A DNA stretch of 64,000 bases, from positions 195,638 to 259,637 of the forward strand of contig QCPZ01000001.1 in NCBI GenBank assembly GCA_003212345.1, written 5' to 3'. Shown here in pieces: positions 41,436-50,222 of the stretch; position 1 is the first letter of the stretch; each line of letters opens with the position of its first letter. Made by a program: the position numbers and the translations under genes. The notes below the pieces were generated by a model. That model saw nothing but the letters and a program-made list of their open reading frames with translations. It searched no databases and was not told the DNA's origin. This stretch comes from SAR116 cluster bacterium AG-447-A06 (lineage in GTDB: Bacteria > Pseudomonadota > Alphaproteobacteria > Puniceispirillales > Puniceispirillaceae).

Positions 41436-42005
41436 TTGCCTTGCACAAGCCATCCTGCGTTAAGTTGGAGAGAAATAATTATGTCCAGCATTAGTGACCC
41501 ATTAGACCACCTTTACACATCCAGCTTAAAAACTGACTTCGGCTGGATGCGACCAATGAGCGATGATAATAGTTTGGTTCGGCTGGACTGGAACCAAACC
41601 GGTTGGCACGAGCCAGACCGCCCAAACAATGTTTCACGTGAAACAAAATCCCAACTTCAAGCGTTTTTTAGTGGCTTTCTTCAACAATTTGATTTGCCGC
41701 TAGCGCCCGCTGGCAAGAACGCTGGCGGGCGATATTGGTTGACGATTATGGCAAAAATCCCCTATGGGACGGTGATCAGTTATGCTGAATTTGCCCGCTT
41801 GGCCGGAAAACCCAAAGCTGCGCGAGCTGCCGGTTCAGTATGTGCTAGTAATCCCATACCCATCATTTATCCATGTCACCGGATTATTCGCACAAATGGG
41901 AAATTGGGTAATTATGGGGGGGGGAGTGATGATCATCCAACACATTCGGATAATCTAGCGCGAAAAGCTGCGTTGATAGAATTTGAATCATGCAGGGCGA
42001 CATAA
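41436..42005 (+). CDS. ogt: Methylated-DNA-protein cysteine methyltransferase-like protein
   Basis: Repairs O6-alkylguanine by transferring the alkyl group to its own Cys. The active site is in IIYPCHRIIRTNGKLGNYGGG, and the helix before it (YGTVISYAEFARLAGKPKAARAAGSVCASNP) matches the family DNA-recognition helix. Two oddities: a perfect parS site lies at codons about 65-70 (encoding NVSRET), and a 9-G homopolymer encodes the GGG after the active site. Length is 189 aa. The start could be 41436 or the ATG at 41481 (MSSISDP), which follows GGAGAGAAATAATT and is well placed. Confidence 0.85.
   Translation: MPCTSHPALSWREIIMSSISDPLDHLYTSSLKTDFGWMRPMSDDNSLVRLDWNQTGWHEPDRPNNVSRETKSQLQAFFSGFLQQFDLPLAPAGKNAGGRYWLTIMAKIPYGTVISYAEFARLAGKPKAARAAGSVCASNPIPIIYPCHRIIRTNGKLGNYGGGSDDHPTHSDNLARKAALIEFESCRAT
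41630..41645. other. parS centromere site inside ogt
   Basis: A second exact TGTTTCACGTGAAACA palindrome, about 3.4 kb left of the probable origin and 3.75 kb from the rsmG copy. It sits within the coding region of the alkyltransferase gene. Four bases on its left (AACA before the shared ATG context) also match the other site. Confidence 0.95.
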
Positions 42006-42029
42006 ATTAAATACATCGCTTTTAATTAA

Positions 42030-43289
42030 TTAACTATTCATATGATCAAAGAATTCGTCATTACTCTTTGAATTCTTTAATTTATCAACAAGAAATTCCA
42101 TTGCATCTACGGGCCCCATTTGCATTAGGATACGGCGTAGTACCCACATTTTAGCAAGGGTGCCTTTATCAACCAACAACTCCTCCTTTCGTGTACCAGA
42201 CTTGGTTATATCGATTGCCGGAAACGTTCGCTTATCTGACAATTTACGGTCAAGTATTACCTCACTATTACCCGTACCCTTAAATTCTTCAAAAATCACT
42301 TCATCCATCCGTGATCCAGTCTCAATAAGAGCGGTAGCAATAATCGTCAATGAGCCACCCTCTTCAATGTTTCGTGCAGCGCCAAAAAAGCGCTTTGGCC
42401 GTTGAAGCGCGTTGGCATCAACACCGCCTGTTAAAACTTTTCCTGATGATGGCACGACTGTATTATACGCACGCGCAAGACGAGTTATTGAGTCCAGTAA
42501 AATCACAACATCGCGCTTGTGCTCAACAAGACGTTTCGCTTTTTCTATAACCATTTCAGTTACTTGAACGTGTCTCGATGCTGGTTCATCAAAGGTAGAT
42601 GAAATCACTTCACCACGAACTGAGCGCTGCATATCAGTCACTTCTTCTGGGCGCTCATCAATCAACAATACAATCAAATAAACTTCTGGATGATTTTCTG
42701 AAATCGCGTGGGCGATGCTCTGCAGCATCATCGTTTTACCAGTTCGAGGCGGGGCAACAATAAGCCCACGTTGCCCTTTACCCATTGGAGAAATAAGATC
42801 AATTACACGTGGTGTATTATCCTTTTTATCTGGGTTAAATGGTAACTCTAAAGTTAGTTTTTCTTCCGGATAAAGAGGTGTTAAATTATCAAAATTAATA
42901 CGGTGACGAACTGCATTAGGATCTTCAAAATTGATCGTTTCTATTTTTAATAAAGCGAAATAACGTTCACCATCCTTGGGTGCGCGAATTTCACCTTCGA
43001 CTGTATCCCCAGTTCGTAAACTAAATCGACGCACTTGGCTTGGCGAAACATAGATATCATCGGGCCCAGGTAGATAATTACTTTCCGGTGCCCTGAGGAA
43101 ACCGAATCCGTCAGATAAGACTTCTAAAACCCCACTGCCATATATTGCAACATCATTGTGAGCGAGTTGTTTTAAAATCGCAAACATCATGTCTTGTTTA
43201 CGAAGTGTACTCGCGTTTTCAATCTCTAGTTCTTCTGCATATGCCAAAAGATCTGCTGGCGACTTCGCTTTGAGTTCCTGTAAATGCAT
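42030..43289 (-). CDS. rho: Transcription termination factor Rho
   Basis: Hexameric RNA-dependent helicase that ends transcription. The N-terminal RNA-binding OB fold includes [39 protein letters not shown]. Walker A is in [14 protein letters not shown], and Walker B is in [18 protein letters not shown]. The Q-loop/R-loop region [40 protein letters not shown] follows. At 419 aa it is complete. It converges with ogt. Confidence 0.97.
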   Translation of the reverse strand: MHLQELKAKSPADLLAYAEELEIENASTLRKQDMMFAILKQLAHNDVAIYGSGVLEVLSDGFGFLRAPESNYLPGPDDIYVSPSQVRRFSLRTGDTVEGEIRAPKDGERYFALLKIETINFEDPNAVRHRINFDNLTPLYPEEKLTLELPFNPDKKDNTPRVIDLISPMGKGQRGLIVAPPRTGKTMMLQSIAHAISENHPEVYLIVLLIDERPEEVTDMQRSVRGEVISSTFDEPASRHVQVTEMVIEKAKRLVEHKRDVVILLDSITRLARAYNTVVPSSGKVLTGGVDANALQRPKRFFGAARNIEEGGSLTIIATALIETGSRMDEVIFEEFKGTGNSEVILDRKLSDKRTFPAIDITKSGTRKEELLVDKGTLAKMWVLRRILMQMGPVDAMEFLVDKLKNSKSNDEFFDHMNS

Positions 43290-43433
43290 GATGTTACTCT
43301 AATGGGAAGGTACTACGTGAGGTGTAGCATATTTGCAGTGCGGAGGGTTATAGTTAAATTTTTAATCAACAAAGTCAATGCGCATTTATCGCGAATCACG
43401 GAACACCTCTAACTTTTTCTATTTATTTCTAGT

Positions 43434-43862
43434 TTACAATGGTTTGACTACAGCCATAATGACGATTATGATCATTAGCACGGTTGGGATTTCATTCCAA
43501 ATCCGGTAAGTTTTTGTAGATAACGGTCTTTCATCACTTTCTAATAAACGCCTCATCTTTGATAATTTGCCATGGACACTTGCCATAAATATCACAGCAC
43601 CAAATTTTATTTGAAACCATGTTTCATAAAGTAATCCATGATTGAGTGAAATCAGCCAAAAACCGAAAATAAAACTGGCGATCATTGCCGGCGTCATAAT
43701 TGCCTTTAACAGTCTCCTTTCCATAACTTTAAATGTCTCAGCTTGTACTGAACCGACTTGAACTTGTGAATGGTATACAAACAGACGTGGTAAATATAGA
43801 AGACCCACCATCCATGAGATAACCGCCAAAATATGTAGAGCTTTGATAACTTCGTAATTCAT
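43434..43862 (-). CDS. hemJ: Protoporphyrinogen IX oxidase HemJ
   Basis: A small membrane protein (142 aa) with about four hydrophobic helices. The N-terminal ALHILAVISWMVGLLYLPRLFVYH carries the conserved His and Arg residues of the HemJ (UPF0093) family. The central KFGAVIFMASVHG and C-terminal RIWNEIPTVLMIIIVIMAVVKPL are also typical. It replaces HemG/HemY in many Alphaproteobacteria. It lies 11 bp after hemE in the same direction, so two haem steps are encoded together. Confidence 0.92.
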   Translation of the reverse strand: MNYEVIKALHILAVISWMVGLLYLPRLFVYHSQVQVGSVQAETFKVMERRLLKAIMTPAMIASFIFGFWLISLNHGLLYETWFQIKFGAVIFMASVHGKLSKMRRLLESDERPLSTKTYRIWNEIPTVLMIIIVIMAVVKPL

Positions 43863-43873
43863 CTCGTTTTTTC

Positions 43874-44902
43874 CTAGCCCTTCCGTATATGGTCAATCAT
43901 GATTTGGACATTTTCAACAGGCGTTGACGGGGTAATGCCATGTCCAAGGTTAAAAATGTGTGGCCTGTCATGAAATGACTCTAGAATATAATCGATATCA
44001 CGCAGCATTTCTTTTCCTGCTGATATTAAAGATAAAGGGTCCAAATTCCCTTGGACAGGCAGATTTTTTGGTAAATTTCTGCCAGCCCATCCCGGGTCAA
44101 CGCCGTGATCAAGGCCAATAGCATCAATACCACTTTCCTCTGCATAATGAATTAGACCATCACCAAGACCTTTTGGAAAACCAATTATGGGTTGCTGATG
44201 ACCATTCTTTCGCACCCCTTTAATAATTGTATTTATAGGTTGTGTAATCAACCAATCTCGGTGTGCAGCCGGTACAGCACTGGCCCAACTATCAAATATC
44301 ATCAAACATTCTGCTCCGGCTGTCGCTTGAAGGGATAAAAATGAGATTGTTGCATCAGTTAATATTTCTAATAACCCATCAAGTTTTTTTGCATCCTGCC
44401 ATGCCCATAACCGAGCTTTCGTAAAATCACGCGATGATCCACCTTCAGCAATATATGTAATTAACGTCCACGGTGCCCCTGCAAAACCAATGAGTGAGGT
44501 TTCTGTGGGCAATGATAATTTGGTTATTTCAAGAGCTTCACCAACCGGCGCTAACTTGTCAGTTAAATTACTTAAGCAGCCAGCTTTAATCATGTCTGGT
44601 TCTTCTACTGCGTCAAGTAAGGGTCCAATGCCTGGTTCGAATCTTACATTTAAACCCATTGCCCACGGTACCATAAGAATATCTGAAAATATAATTGCTG
44701 CATCCATATTGTATCGAGTAATAGGCTGCAATGTGACAGTTGAAGCTTGTTGGGGATTAAGACAGAATGAGATAAAGTCTTTTTGAGTTGCACGGATGGC
44801 GCGATATTCTTCCAAGTATCTTCCAGCTTGTCGCATAACCCAAATCGGGGTTTGTAATGATTTTATGCCATTCAGAGTTGTAAGAAAAAGTTTATCGGTC
44901 AT
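43874..44902 (-). CDS. hemE: Uroporphyrinogen decarboxylase
   Basis: Decarboxylates uroporphyrinogen III to coproporphyrinogen III. The family signatures TPIWVMRQAGRYLEEYR and GFAGAPWTLITYIAEGG are present, and the end NLGHGITPSTPVENVQIMIDHIR is characteristic. At 342 aa it is complete. It is the first leftward gene next to the putative origin, as in Caulobacter and Rickettsia. Confidence 0.96.
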   Translation of the reverse strand: MTDKLFLTTLNGIKSLQTPIWVMRQAGRYLEEYRAIRATQKDFISFCLNPQQASTVTLQPITRYNMDAAIIFSDILMVPWAMGLNVRFEPGIGPLLDAVEEPDMIKAGCLSNLTDKLAPVGEALEITKLSLPTETSLIGFAGAPWTLITYIAEGGSSRDFTKARLWAWQDAKKLDGLLEILTDATISFLSLQATAGAECLMIFDSWASAVPAAHRDWLITQPINTIIKGVRKNGHQQPIIGFPKGLGDGLIHYAEESGIDAIGLDHGVDPGWAGRNLPKNLPVQGNLDPLSLISAGKEMLRDIDYILESFHDRPHIFNLGHGITPSTPVENVQIMIDHIRKG

Positions 44903-45292
44903 TATCGTTCTCTAAATTATTATATATATAAAAGTTGTTGTTTTTGTTGGTATTGTGTGTAAGTGAATTTTCGAACTTATTCGAAAATTATCCATAATGT
45001 TATCCACAGTATTGTTAGTATTTTTACTATTTTTTTTAGAATGCTATAGAATTGTACACTTACACAACAAATCAATGGGTTTGTATTTTCCACTTGTGGG
45101 TTAAATATGTGTATAGAGGGATAAGAGGTTTTTATTTTGTTTTGACGTAAAGTAATCCCCGATCAACTGTGTTTTTTACACAACCATGTTAATAGGTCGA
45201 TTTATGATTGATATCACCAACCATCACTTTACATGCAAAAGCCTGATAATAGCGCATTTCAAATGATGAAACAGATGACAAATTAGTGAATT
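44903..45292. other. Probable chromosomal replication origin (oriC)
   Basis: This 390-bp AT-rich gap between hemE and ppsR has no gene. It contains a perfect DnaA box TTATCCACA (45000-45008), a near-perfect one TTATCCATA (44988-44996) and a weaker reverse match TGTGTATAG (45108-45116). A 10-bp inverted repeat with a 4-base loop (44966-44989) touches the first box. A second inverted repeat, TGTGTAAGTG at 44956-44965 and CACTTACACA at 45057-45066, brackets the boxes and a T-rich run that could unwind. Genes diverge on both sides, and parAB/parS are close. The hemE-RP001 location is a known alphaproteobacterial origin site. Confidence 0.85.
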
Positions 45293-45313
45293 TTGACTAC
45301 ACCTTGTCACGTT

Positions 45314-46135
45314 ATGCCTCAACAAACGTTACACATACATCTCGTTTCAGATTCAACAGGTGAAACCGTACATCAAGTGGCTCGTGCCTGTCTTGCTCAA
45401 TTTACTGATGTGAAACCAATAGAGCATGTTTGGACTTTGGTTCGTACCACAGCGCATCTAGATGCTTTGTTTGCCGGCCTTGACCGTCACCCGGGCATAT
45501 TATTGATGAGCATTATAGATCAAGATTTGAGATCAACCATAGAAAGTGTGTGCCGTACCAAAGGGGTGCCAGCAGTATCAATTTTGGATCCAGTGGTAAA
45601 TTTATTAACTAATGCCCTTGGGCAGGCAATGACGAACCTTCCTGGAGGTCAACGCCGCCTTGATACCGCCTATTTTGCCCGAATGGCTGCGGTTGATTTC
45701 GCTGTGAGACATGATGATGGTATGAATATGGGGGATTTGAAAAAAGCAGATATGTTGATTGTTGGGGTATCGAGAACCTCGAAAACGCCAACATCAATGT
45801 ATTTAGCACACCGCGGTTATAAAGCTGCCAACTATGCACTTGTGCCACAAGTTCCATTTCCCCAACACTATCTTGATGGACTTAATTTATTTGTTGTTGG
45901 ATTAACCAATGATCCAAAACGCCTTAGTCAAATACGCCGCACTCGCCAAGCAGCAATGATGGATAAAACTAATAATAGTTATGCTGACATTGAACAAATA
46001 ACTGAAGAAATGCGCAGTGCTCGCCGTTTGTTTAGCAACAATGGATGGCCTGTTATCGATGTAACGCGTCGATCAGTTGAAGAGACTGCAGCTGGAATTT
46101 TGCAATATTATAACATCTGGTGTGAAAGGCAGTGA
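45314..46135 (+). CDS. ppsR: Pyruvate, phosphate dikinase regulatory protein
   Basis: A bifunctional kinase/pyrophosphorylase (DUF299) that controls PEP synthase or pyruvate phosphate dikinase through a Thr. The N-terminus LHIHLVSDSTGETVHQVARA is diagnostic, and the nucleotide loop is in GVSRTSKTPTSMYLAHRGYKAANYALVP. The ORF track opens at TTG 45293; the ATG at 45314 begins MPQQTLHIHLVSD and matches the family, though no clear ribosome-binding site supports either. Its stop overlaps maf by four bases. It corresponds to RP001 beside the rickettsial origin. Confidence 0.92.
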   Translation: MPQQTLHIHLVSDSTGETVHQVARACLAQFTDVKPIEHVWTLVRTTAHLDALFAGLDRHPGILLMSIIDQDLRSTIESVCRTKGVPAVSILDPVVNLLTNALGQAMTNLPGGQRRLDTAYFARMAAVDFAVRHDDGMNMGDLKKADMLIVGVSRTSKTPTSMYLAHRGYKAANYALVPQVPFPQHYLDGLNLFVVGLTNDPKRLSQIRRTRQAAMMDKTNNSYADIEQITEEMRSARRLFSNNGWPVIDVTRRSVEETAAGILQYYNIWCERQ

Positions 46136-46815
46136 TGTCACAACCTTTTCTATCAAACATTCCAACTTTTGATTTTGTGTTGGCGTCAGCTAGTGCTACT
46201 CGCGTAAAAATTTTAGAAAATGCTGGACTGAAATTTTATAAATACCCGGTCTCAATAGATGAAGGAGCGTTTCGTGCGGCAGCCATTGCTGAGGCTATTC
46301 CAGCACAGGATATCGCGGTAATGTTGGCTGAGATGAAAGCCGCTGCCGCCGTCCAGCGCCTTAATACAGAACATTTGGTTACACCAAGTTACGTTTTGGG
46401 CTGTGATCAGATATTGGTTTGTGATGAGATTATTTACAGTAAGCCAACCGATATTTCTGCAGCAAAATCCCAGTTGTCAACTCTTTCTGGTAAAACTCAT
46501 CGGCTTCTTACAGCCGCGGTTTTGTTCCAACATGGCAAACGAATTTGGCATCATTTATCGGTGGCAGACATGACCATGCGTCCGTTTGATGATGAATTTA
46601 TTGATTTTTATCTCGAGCAGCTGGGTGAAGCGGCTCTTTTGTCGCCGGCAAGCTATCAGATCGAGTCCATTGGAGCGCAATTATTTTCGCAAATAAAAGG
46701 TTGTCACTATGGTATTCTCGGTATACCGCTGCTCGAGCTGCTGGCAATTCTAAGGGAACACGATCTCTCTCCATTTGATAGGAAATCACACAATCAATCT
46801 CAGGATAACTTATGA
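46132..46815 (+). CDS. maf: Maf-like nucleoside triphosphate pyrophosphatase
   Basis: House-cleaning pyrophosphatase for non-canonical or methylated nucleotides. The N-terminus FVLASASATRVKILENAGLKF is the Maf signature. VLGCDQILVCDE carries the metal and catalytic acidic residue, and SGKTHRLLTAA follows. At 227 aa it is slightly long. It overlaps ppsR and coaE by four bases on each side, so the three genes form a coupled unit. Confidence 0.92.
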   Translation: MMSQPFLSNIPTFDFVLASASATRVKILENAGLKFYKYPVSIDEGAFRAAAIAEAIPAQDIAVMLAEMKAAAAVQRLNTEHLVTPSYVLGCDQILVCDEIIYSKPTDISAAKSQLSTLSGKTHRLLTAAVLFQHGKRIWHHLSVADMTMRPFDDEFIDFYLEQLGEAALLSPASYQIESIGAQLFSQIKGCHYGILGIPLLELLAILREHDLSPFDRKSHNQSQDNL

Positions 46816-47429
46816 AGATCATTGGGGTAACAGGGTCAATTGCCGCTGGCAAGTCCACCATTGTTGGATGGATTAATGAGTTAGGTATTGCCACGCATGA
46901 CTCTGATTCTTCAGTTCATGAATTGCTGGGGCCCTATGGTGGAGCAGTACAGGATGTTTTGACAGAATTTGGGCCCCATTTTGGAACTATTGCCGATGGT
47001 ATCGATCGAAAATCACTAGGTGATGAGGTCTTTGCTACACCGCAAAAACGACTAAAACTGGAGTCTATTTTGCATCCTATGGTTCGCCAACACCGTGATG
47101 TCTTTATTGCCGAGCAGCGTAAAGCCAATGCCGCGGCAATAGTGCTGGATGTGCCACTGTTATTTGAAACTGGCGGGGAGGTGATGTGTGATTATGTGAT
47201 TGTTGTTCATGCTAGTGCTAAAACCACCGTCAAACGGGCATTGGCGCGGCCGGGCATGACTAAGGACAAGTTGGCTTTAATACTGGCATCACAAACACCT
47301 TCAGATGACAAAAAAGCGCGGGCTGATCTGGTCCTTGATTCGGACATATCAAAAGACCAAACACGTAATCAACTAATCGATTGGCTTTCTGTCATTGGTT
47401 TGTCTACTGTGGGGGATAAACTAGGCTGA
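46812..47429 (+). CDS. coaE: Dephospho-CoA kinase
   Basis: Last step of coenzyme A synthesis. The P-loop is GVTGSIAAGKSTI at the N-terminus, and the CoA-binding HDSDSSVHELL and VLDVPLLFETG segments are present. At 205 aa it is complete. Coupled to maf by a 4-bp overlap; the dnaQ gene follows 47 bp later. Confidence 0.95.
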   Translation: MKIIGVTGSIAAGKSTIVGWINELGIATHDSDSSVHELLGPYGGAVQDVLTEFGPHFGTIADGIDRKSLGDEVFATPQKRLKLESILHPMVRQHRDVFIAEQRKANAAAIVLDVPLLFETGGEVMCDYVIVVHASAKTTVKRALARPGMTKDKLALILASQTPSDDKKARADLVLDSDISKDQTRNQLIDWLSVIGLSTVGDKLG

Positions 47430-47476
47430 AGGGCTTGGTGAACTTGCTTTCATGGCATTGGGGACATGGATAAAAT

Positions 47477-48181
47477 ATGCGCGAAATAGCCCTTGATACA
47501 GAGACTACGGGAATAAGTCCGCGTGATGGTCACAGGATTATTGAAATCGGTGCATTGGAATTAATGCACCACCTTCCCACTGGCCGCAGTTTACATCTCT
47601 ATATTAATCCAGAGCGTGATATTGATGAGGGCGCTATTGCGGTTCATGGCATTACTCTGGATTTTCTAGCAGACAAACCGATCTTTGCCGATGTTGCCGA
47701 AGAATTTTTAGCTTTCATTGGCTCTGATCCTCTGGTGATTCATAATGCTAGCTTTGATATGGCTTTCATTAACTCTGAACTGACACGCGTTGACCGTCCC
47801 GTGCTTGCGATGGCCCAATCAATTGACACGTTGGCGATGGCACGCAAAAAATTTCCTGGTGCACAGGCTAATCTGGATGCATTATGTCGCCGCTTCGAAA
47901 TTGATAACTCACATCGCGATCTGCATGGCGCGTTGTTAGATGCCGATCTACTCGCTAGTGTTTATATCGAATTATTAGGCGGTCGTCAGCCTGGCTTGCT
48001 ACTGGATGCTGATCAGAATTCTATGAGCAAGATGTCGCGAGACGGGGTAGCTGAAGAACCGTATTTTCAGATTGATGAGAAAAATATTCGCCCGATACGG
48101 GCTCATGCGCCAACAGATGAGGAGTTGGCAGCTCATGCAGAGTTTTTGGCATGTTTAAAAGACCCAATTTGGAACCAATAA
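47477..48181 (+). CDS. dnaQ: DNA polymerase III epsilon subunit (proofreading exonuclease)
   Basis: DEDDh 3'-5' exonuclease. ExoI is ALDTETTG, ExoII is HNASFDMAFI and ExoIII is HRDLHGALLDADLLASVY. At 234 aa it is full length, with a C-terminal tail expected to bind the alpha subunit. The order ppsR-maf-coaE-dnaQ-secB across the origin is widespread in Alphaproteobacteria. It converges with secB. Confidence 0.96.
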   Translation: MREIALDTETTGISPRDGHRIIEIGALELMHHLPTGRSLHLYINPERDIDEGAIAVHGITLDFLADKPIFADVAEEFLAFIGSDPLVIHNASFDMAFINSELTRVDRPVLAMAQSIDTLAMARKKFPGAQANLDALCRRFEIDNSHRDLHGALLDADLLASVYIELLGGRQPGLLLDADQNSMSKMSRDGVAEEPYFQIDEKNIRPIRAHAPTDEELAAHAEFLACLKDPIWNQ

Positions 48182-48204
48182 TAGCTGGATTAGTAACACA
48201 TGGT

Positions 48205-48726
48205 TTAATTTTTGGTCTGTGCGGCGGCCTGTTGCGTGAGATTATGCTGATAAACAGCAACAAAATCAACAGGCTGTATGTTTAAGGGCATGAAACCTCC
48301 ATCACGTGTTGCATCCGAAATAATGGCGCGTGCAAATGGGAACAATAGCCGAGGCGCTTCAATCATGATCAGAGGGTTAATTTCGTCACTGTGTGCACCT
48401 TCGGGTGTGACAAGGCCTGCATAAGTCAGATCCACTAGAAATAAGGTTGTTTCTTTGGATGACGCTTTGGCGGCAAGATTAAGGGTTACTTCATATTTAT
48501 CGTCATTGATCAGCTGTGCGCCCACATTGACTGTAATCTCAACGTCTGGCTGGGTTGAACCTTCTATCAAAACGCGGGGTGCATTGGGATTTTCAAAAGA
48601 TAAATCTTTGATATACTGCGCGTGTACAAGGATCCGGCGGTCTGTGTTTGGATTATCATCTGACTTCTGAGTGTTACCAACGTCTTTAGATGTCGTGGTT
48701 TTTGATTTTTTCGTGTCTTTAGCCAT
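48205..48726 (-). CDS. secB: Protein-export chaperone SecB
   Basis: Cytoplasmic tetrameric chaperone delivering preproteins to SecA. QYIKDLSFENPNAPRVL is the SecB signature, and DLTYAGLVTPEG and LLFPFARAIISDATRDGGFMPLNIQPVDFVAVY follow. The ATG at 48726 is chosen over the longer ORF start because GGAGATTATA lies just upstream and the next residues, AKDTKKSK, begin a normal charged tail. Length is 173 aa. Confidence 0.95.
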   Translation of the reverse strand: MAKDTKKSKTTTSKDVGNTQKSDDNPNTDRRILVHAQYIKDLSFENPNAPRVLIEGSTQPDVEITVNVGAQLINDDKYEVTLNLAAKASSKETTLFLVDLTYAGLVTPEGAHSDEINPLIMIEAPRLLFPFARAIISDATRDGGFMPLNIQPVDFVAVYQHNLTQQAAAQTKN

Positions 48727-48847
48727 TATAATCTCCACAGCTGGATGCCACTGTTTAGGACAAGGTGATGTTAAAATAACTTGGCCTCGGTGCTGCATTT
48801 GTTAGCATGATTCACTGTTTTAAAACAACTAAACAGACCTTATTAAT

Positions 48848-49402
48848 TTAACTGTCGTTGCGGTGGTCCCTTTTTTTCTGGTTGAGATGGAGTTTAGCGT
48901 CTGGTCTGTCTTCAAACTCGCCTTCAATAACATCATCGAATTCAGTTTGGTGGTGAGCCTGTTTGCTAAATCCAAACGGATCCTGATTACTATTTCTTTG
49001 CCTGAATACACTTCCACCAAAGTTCACAAAACTAGTGACGTTTGGCTTTTTAACAACCCACTGTAACAGATACATTCCAGCTATGGTCCGAAACCCTGGG
49101 ATAAACAAAAAAAGCCCAGCACTGTCGGTTACATAGCCTGGAATTAACATTAACGCCCCCCCGACAACCAATGCTATACTATCAGCAATTGATACAACTG
49201 GCGCATGGCCTCTAGCTAGATCGCTGCGGACACGACTTAGCACAGACAAGCCCTGTTTTTTCAGAAAAGTAATGCCAATAATGGCTGTTAGGAATACCCC
49301 CAAGAAGGTCAGCAACCCGCCAACTTCATTGCTAATAAAGATGAAGACCGATATTTCTAACCAACCCCATAGTAACAGACCTGCAATAAAAATAAGTGCC
49401 AT
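48848..49402 (-). CDS. fxsA: FxsA family membrane protein
   Basis: A 184-aa inner-membrane protein with four hydrophobic segments in the first 130 residues (FIAGLLLWGWLEISVFIFI, GLLTFLGVFLTAIIGITFL, IALVVGGALMLIPGYVTDSAGLFLFIPG). The GGALMLIPGYVTD stretch is the FxsA signature. The hydrophilic tail is rich in charged residues and Gln. FxsA is linked in E. coli to phage exclusion, but its normal role is unclear. It is divergent from the Tim44-like gene. Confidence 0.9.
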   Translation of the reverse strand: MALIFIAGLLLWGWLEISVFIFISNEVGGLLTFLGVFLTAIIGITFLKKQGLSVLSRVRSDLARGHAPVVSIADSIALVVGGALMLIPGYVTDSAGLFLFIPGFRTIAGMYLLQWVVKKPNVTSFVNFGGSVFRQRNSNQDPFGFSKQAHHQTEFDDVIEGEFEDRPDAKLHLNQKKRDHRNDS

Positions 49403-49547
49403 CTAACGTATCCCATGTATTTTTTCGGTTATTTTCGTGCAGATTTTTTGACTGCATCTGGATTTCAGACCCGACATATGCCATTTATATCATGATAGCA
49501 TTGTCAAAAGACACAATGATGATATGTAATGCTAAGTAAAATTTGTT

Positions 49548-50210
49548 ATGGGGGCCACGGTGCCATTTATTGATATCATTATTTTTGCTGTTATTGCTGT
49601 GTTGTTGGTATTACGTTTGCGTTCAGTGTTGGGGCAGCGTTCTGGCTATGAGCAGCCTCAGGGTGAGCGGCCTGTAAATCGTCTTGATGATAACGAAAAT
49701 GACAGTGATGTAATACCGCTGCACTCTAAAGCCACTGATGATGTCCCCGCCACCCTACATGGTCTTGACGCACTACGCCAAATTGACCGCAAATTTAGCG
49801 AAAAAGAGTTTATTGGTGGTGCCAAGGCAGCTTTTGAAATGATCCTGACCGCTTATGCGGAGGGCGACCTAGCTCAGTTAAGACGGCTGCTTGGATATGA
49901 CCTTTTACAAAGTTTTACGTCATCAATTGAGAGTCGAATTGCTGCGAATGAGAGCCTTAGCATCACTCTGGATGAGCTTCGTGAGGCGAGTATTTTGAAT
50001 ATTTCTATAATTGATCACATGGCAAGCATTACCATGCATTTTCATTCCGTCCAGACGCGGGTTGCCAAAGATAAAAATGGTGAGCCAATAGACCCCGAAG
50101 ACTCCGGTGCGCGGGAATTTACTGACATATGGACATTTGAGCGTGATTTAACCTTGTCTGATCCAAACTGGAAACTGACTGAGACAGAATCCGCTGACGA
50201 TGATGAATAA
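49548..50210 (+). CDS. Tim44/TimA-like membrane-anchored adaptor
   Basis: A 220-aa protein with one N-terminal membrane helix (FIDIIIFAVIAVLLVLRLRSVLG) and a C-terminal Tim44-like domain (EFIGGAKAAFEMILTAYAEGDLAQLRRLLGYDLLQSF and FTDIWTFERDL). Alphaproteobacterial TimA proteins are relatives of the mitochondrial import motor component Tim44. It precedes an Smr gene, usually with mltA between them; mltA is absent here. Either the ATG at 49548 or the GTG at 49560 could start translation. Confidence 0.88.
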   Translation: MGATVPFIDIIIFAVIAVLLVLRLRSVLGQRSGYEQPQGERPVNRLDDNENDSDVIPLHSKATDDVPATLHGLDALRQIDRKFSEKEFIGGAKAAFEMILTAYAEGDLAQLRRLLGYDLLQSFTSSIESRIAANESLSITLDELREASILNISIIDHMASITMHFHSVQTRVAKDKNGEPIDPEDSGAREFTDIWTFERDLTLSDPNWKLTETESADDDE

Positions 50211-50222
50211 TTGAGGCTCTGT

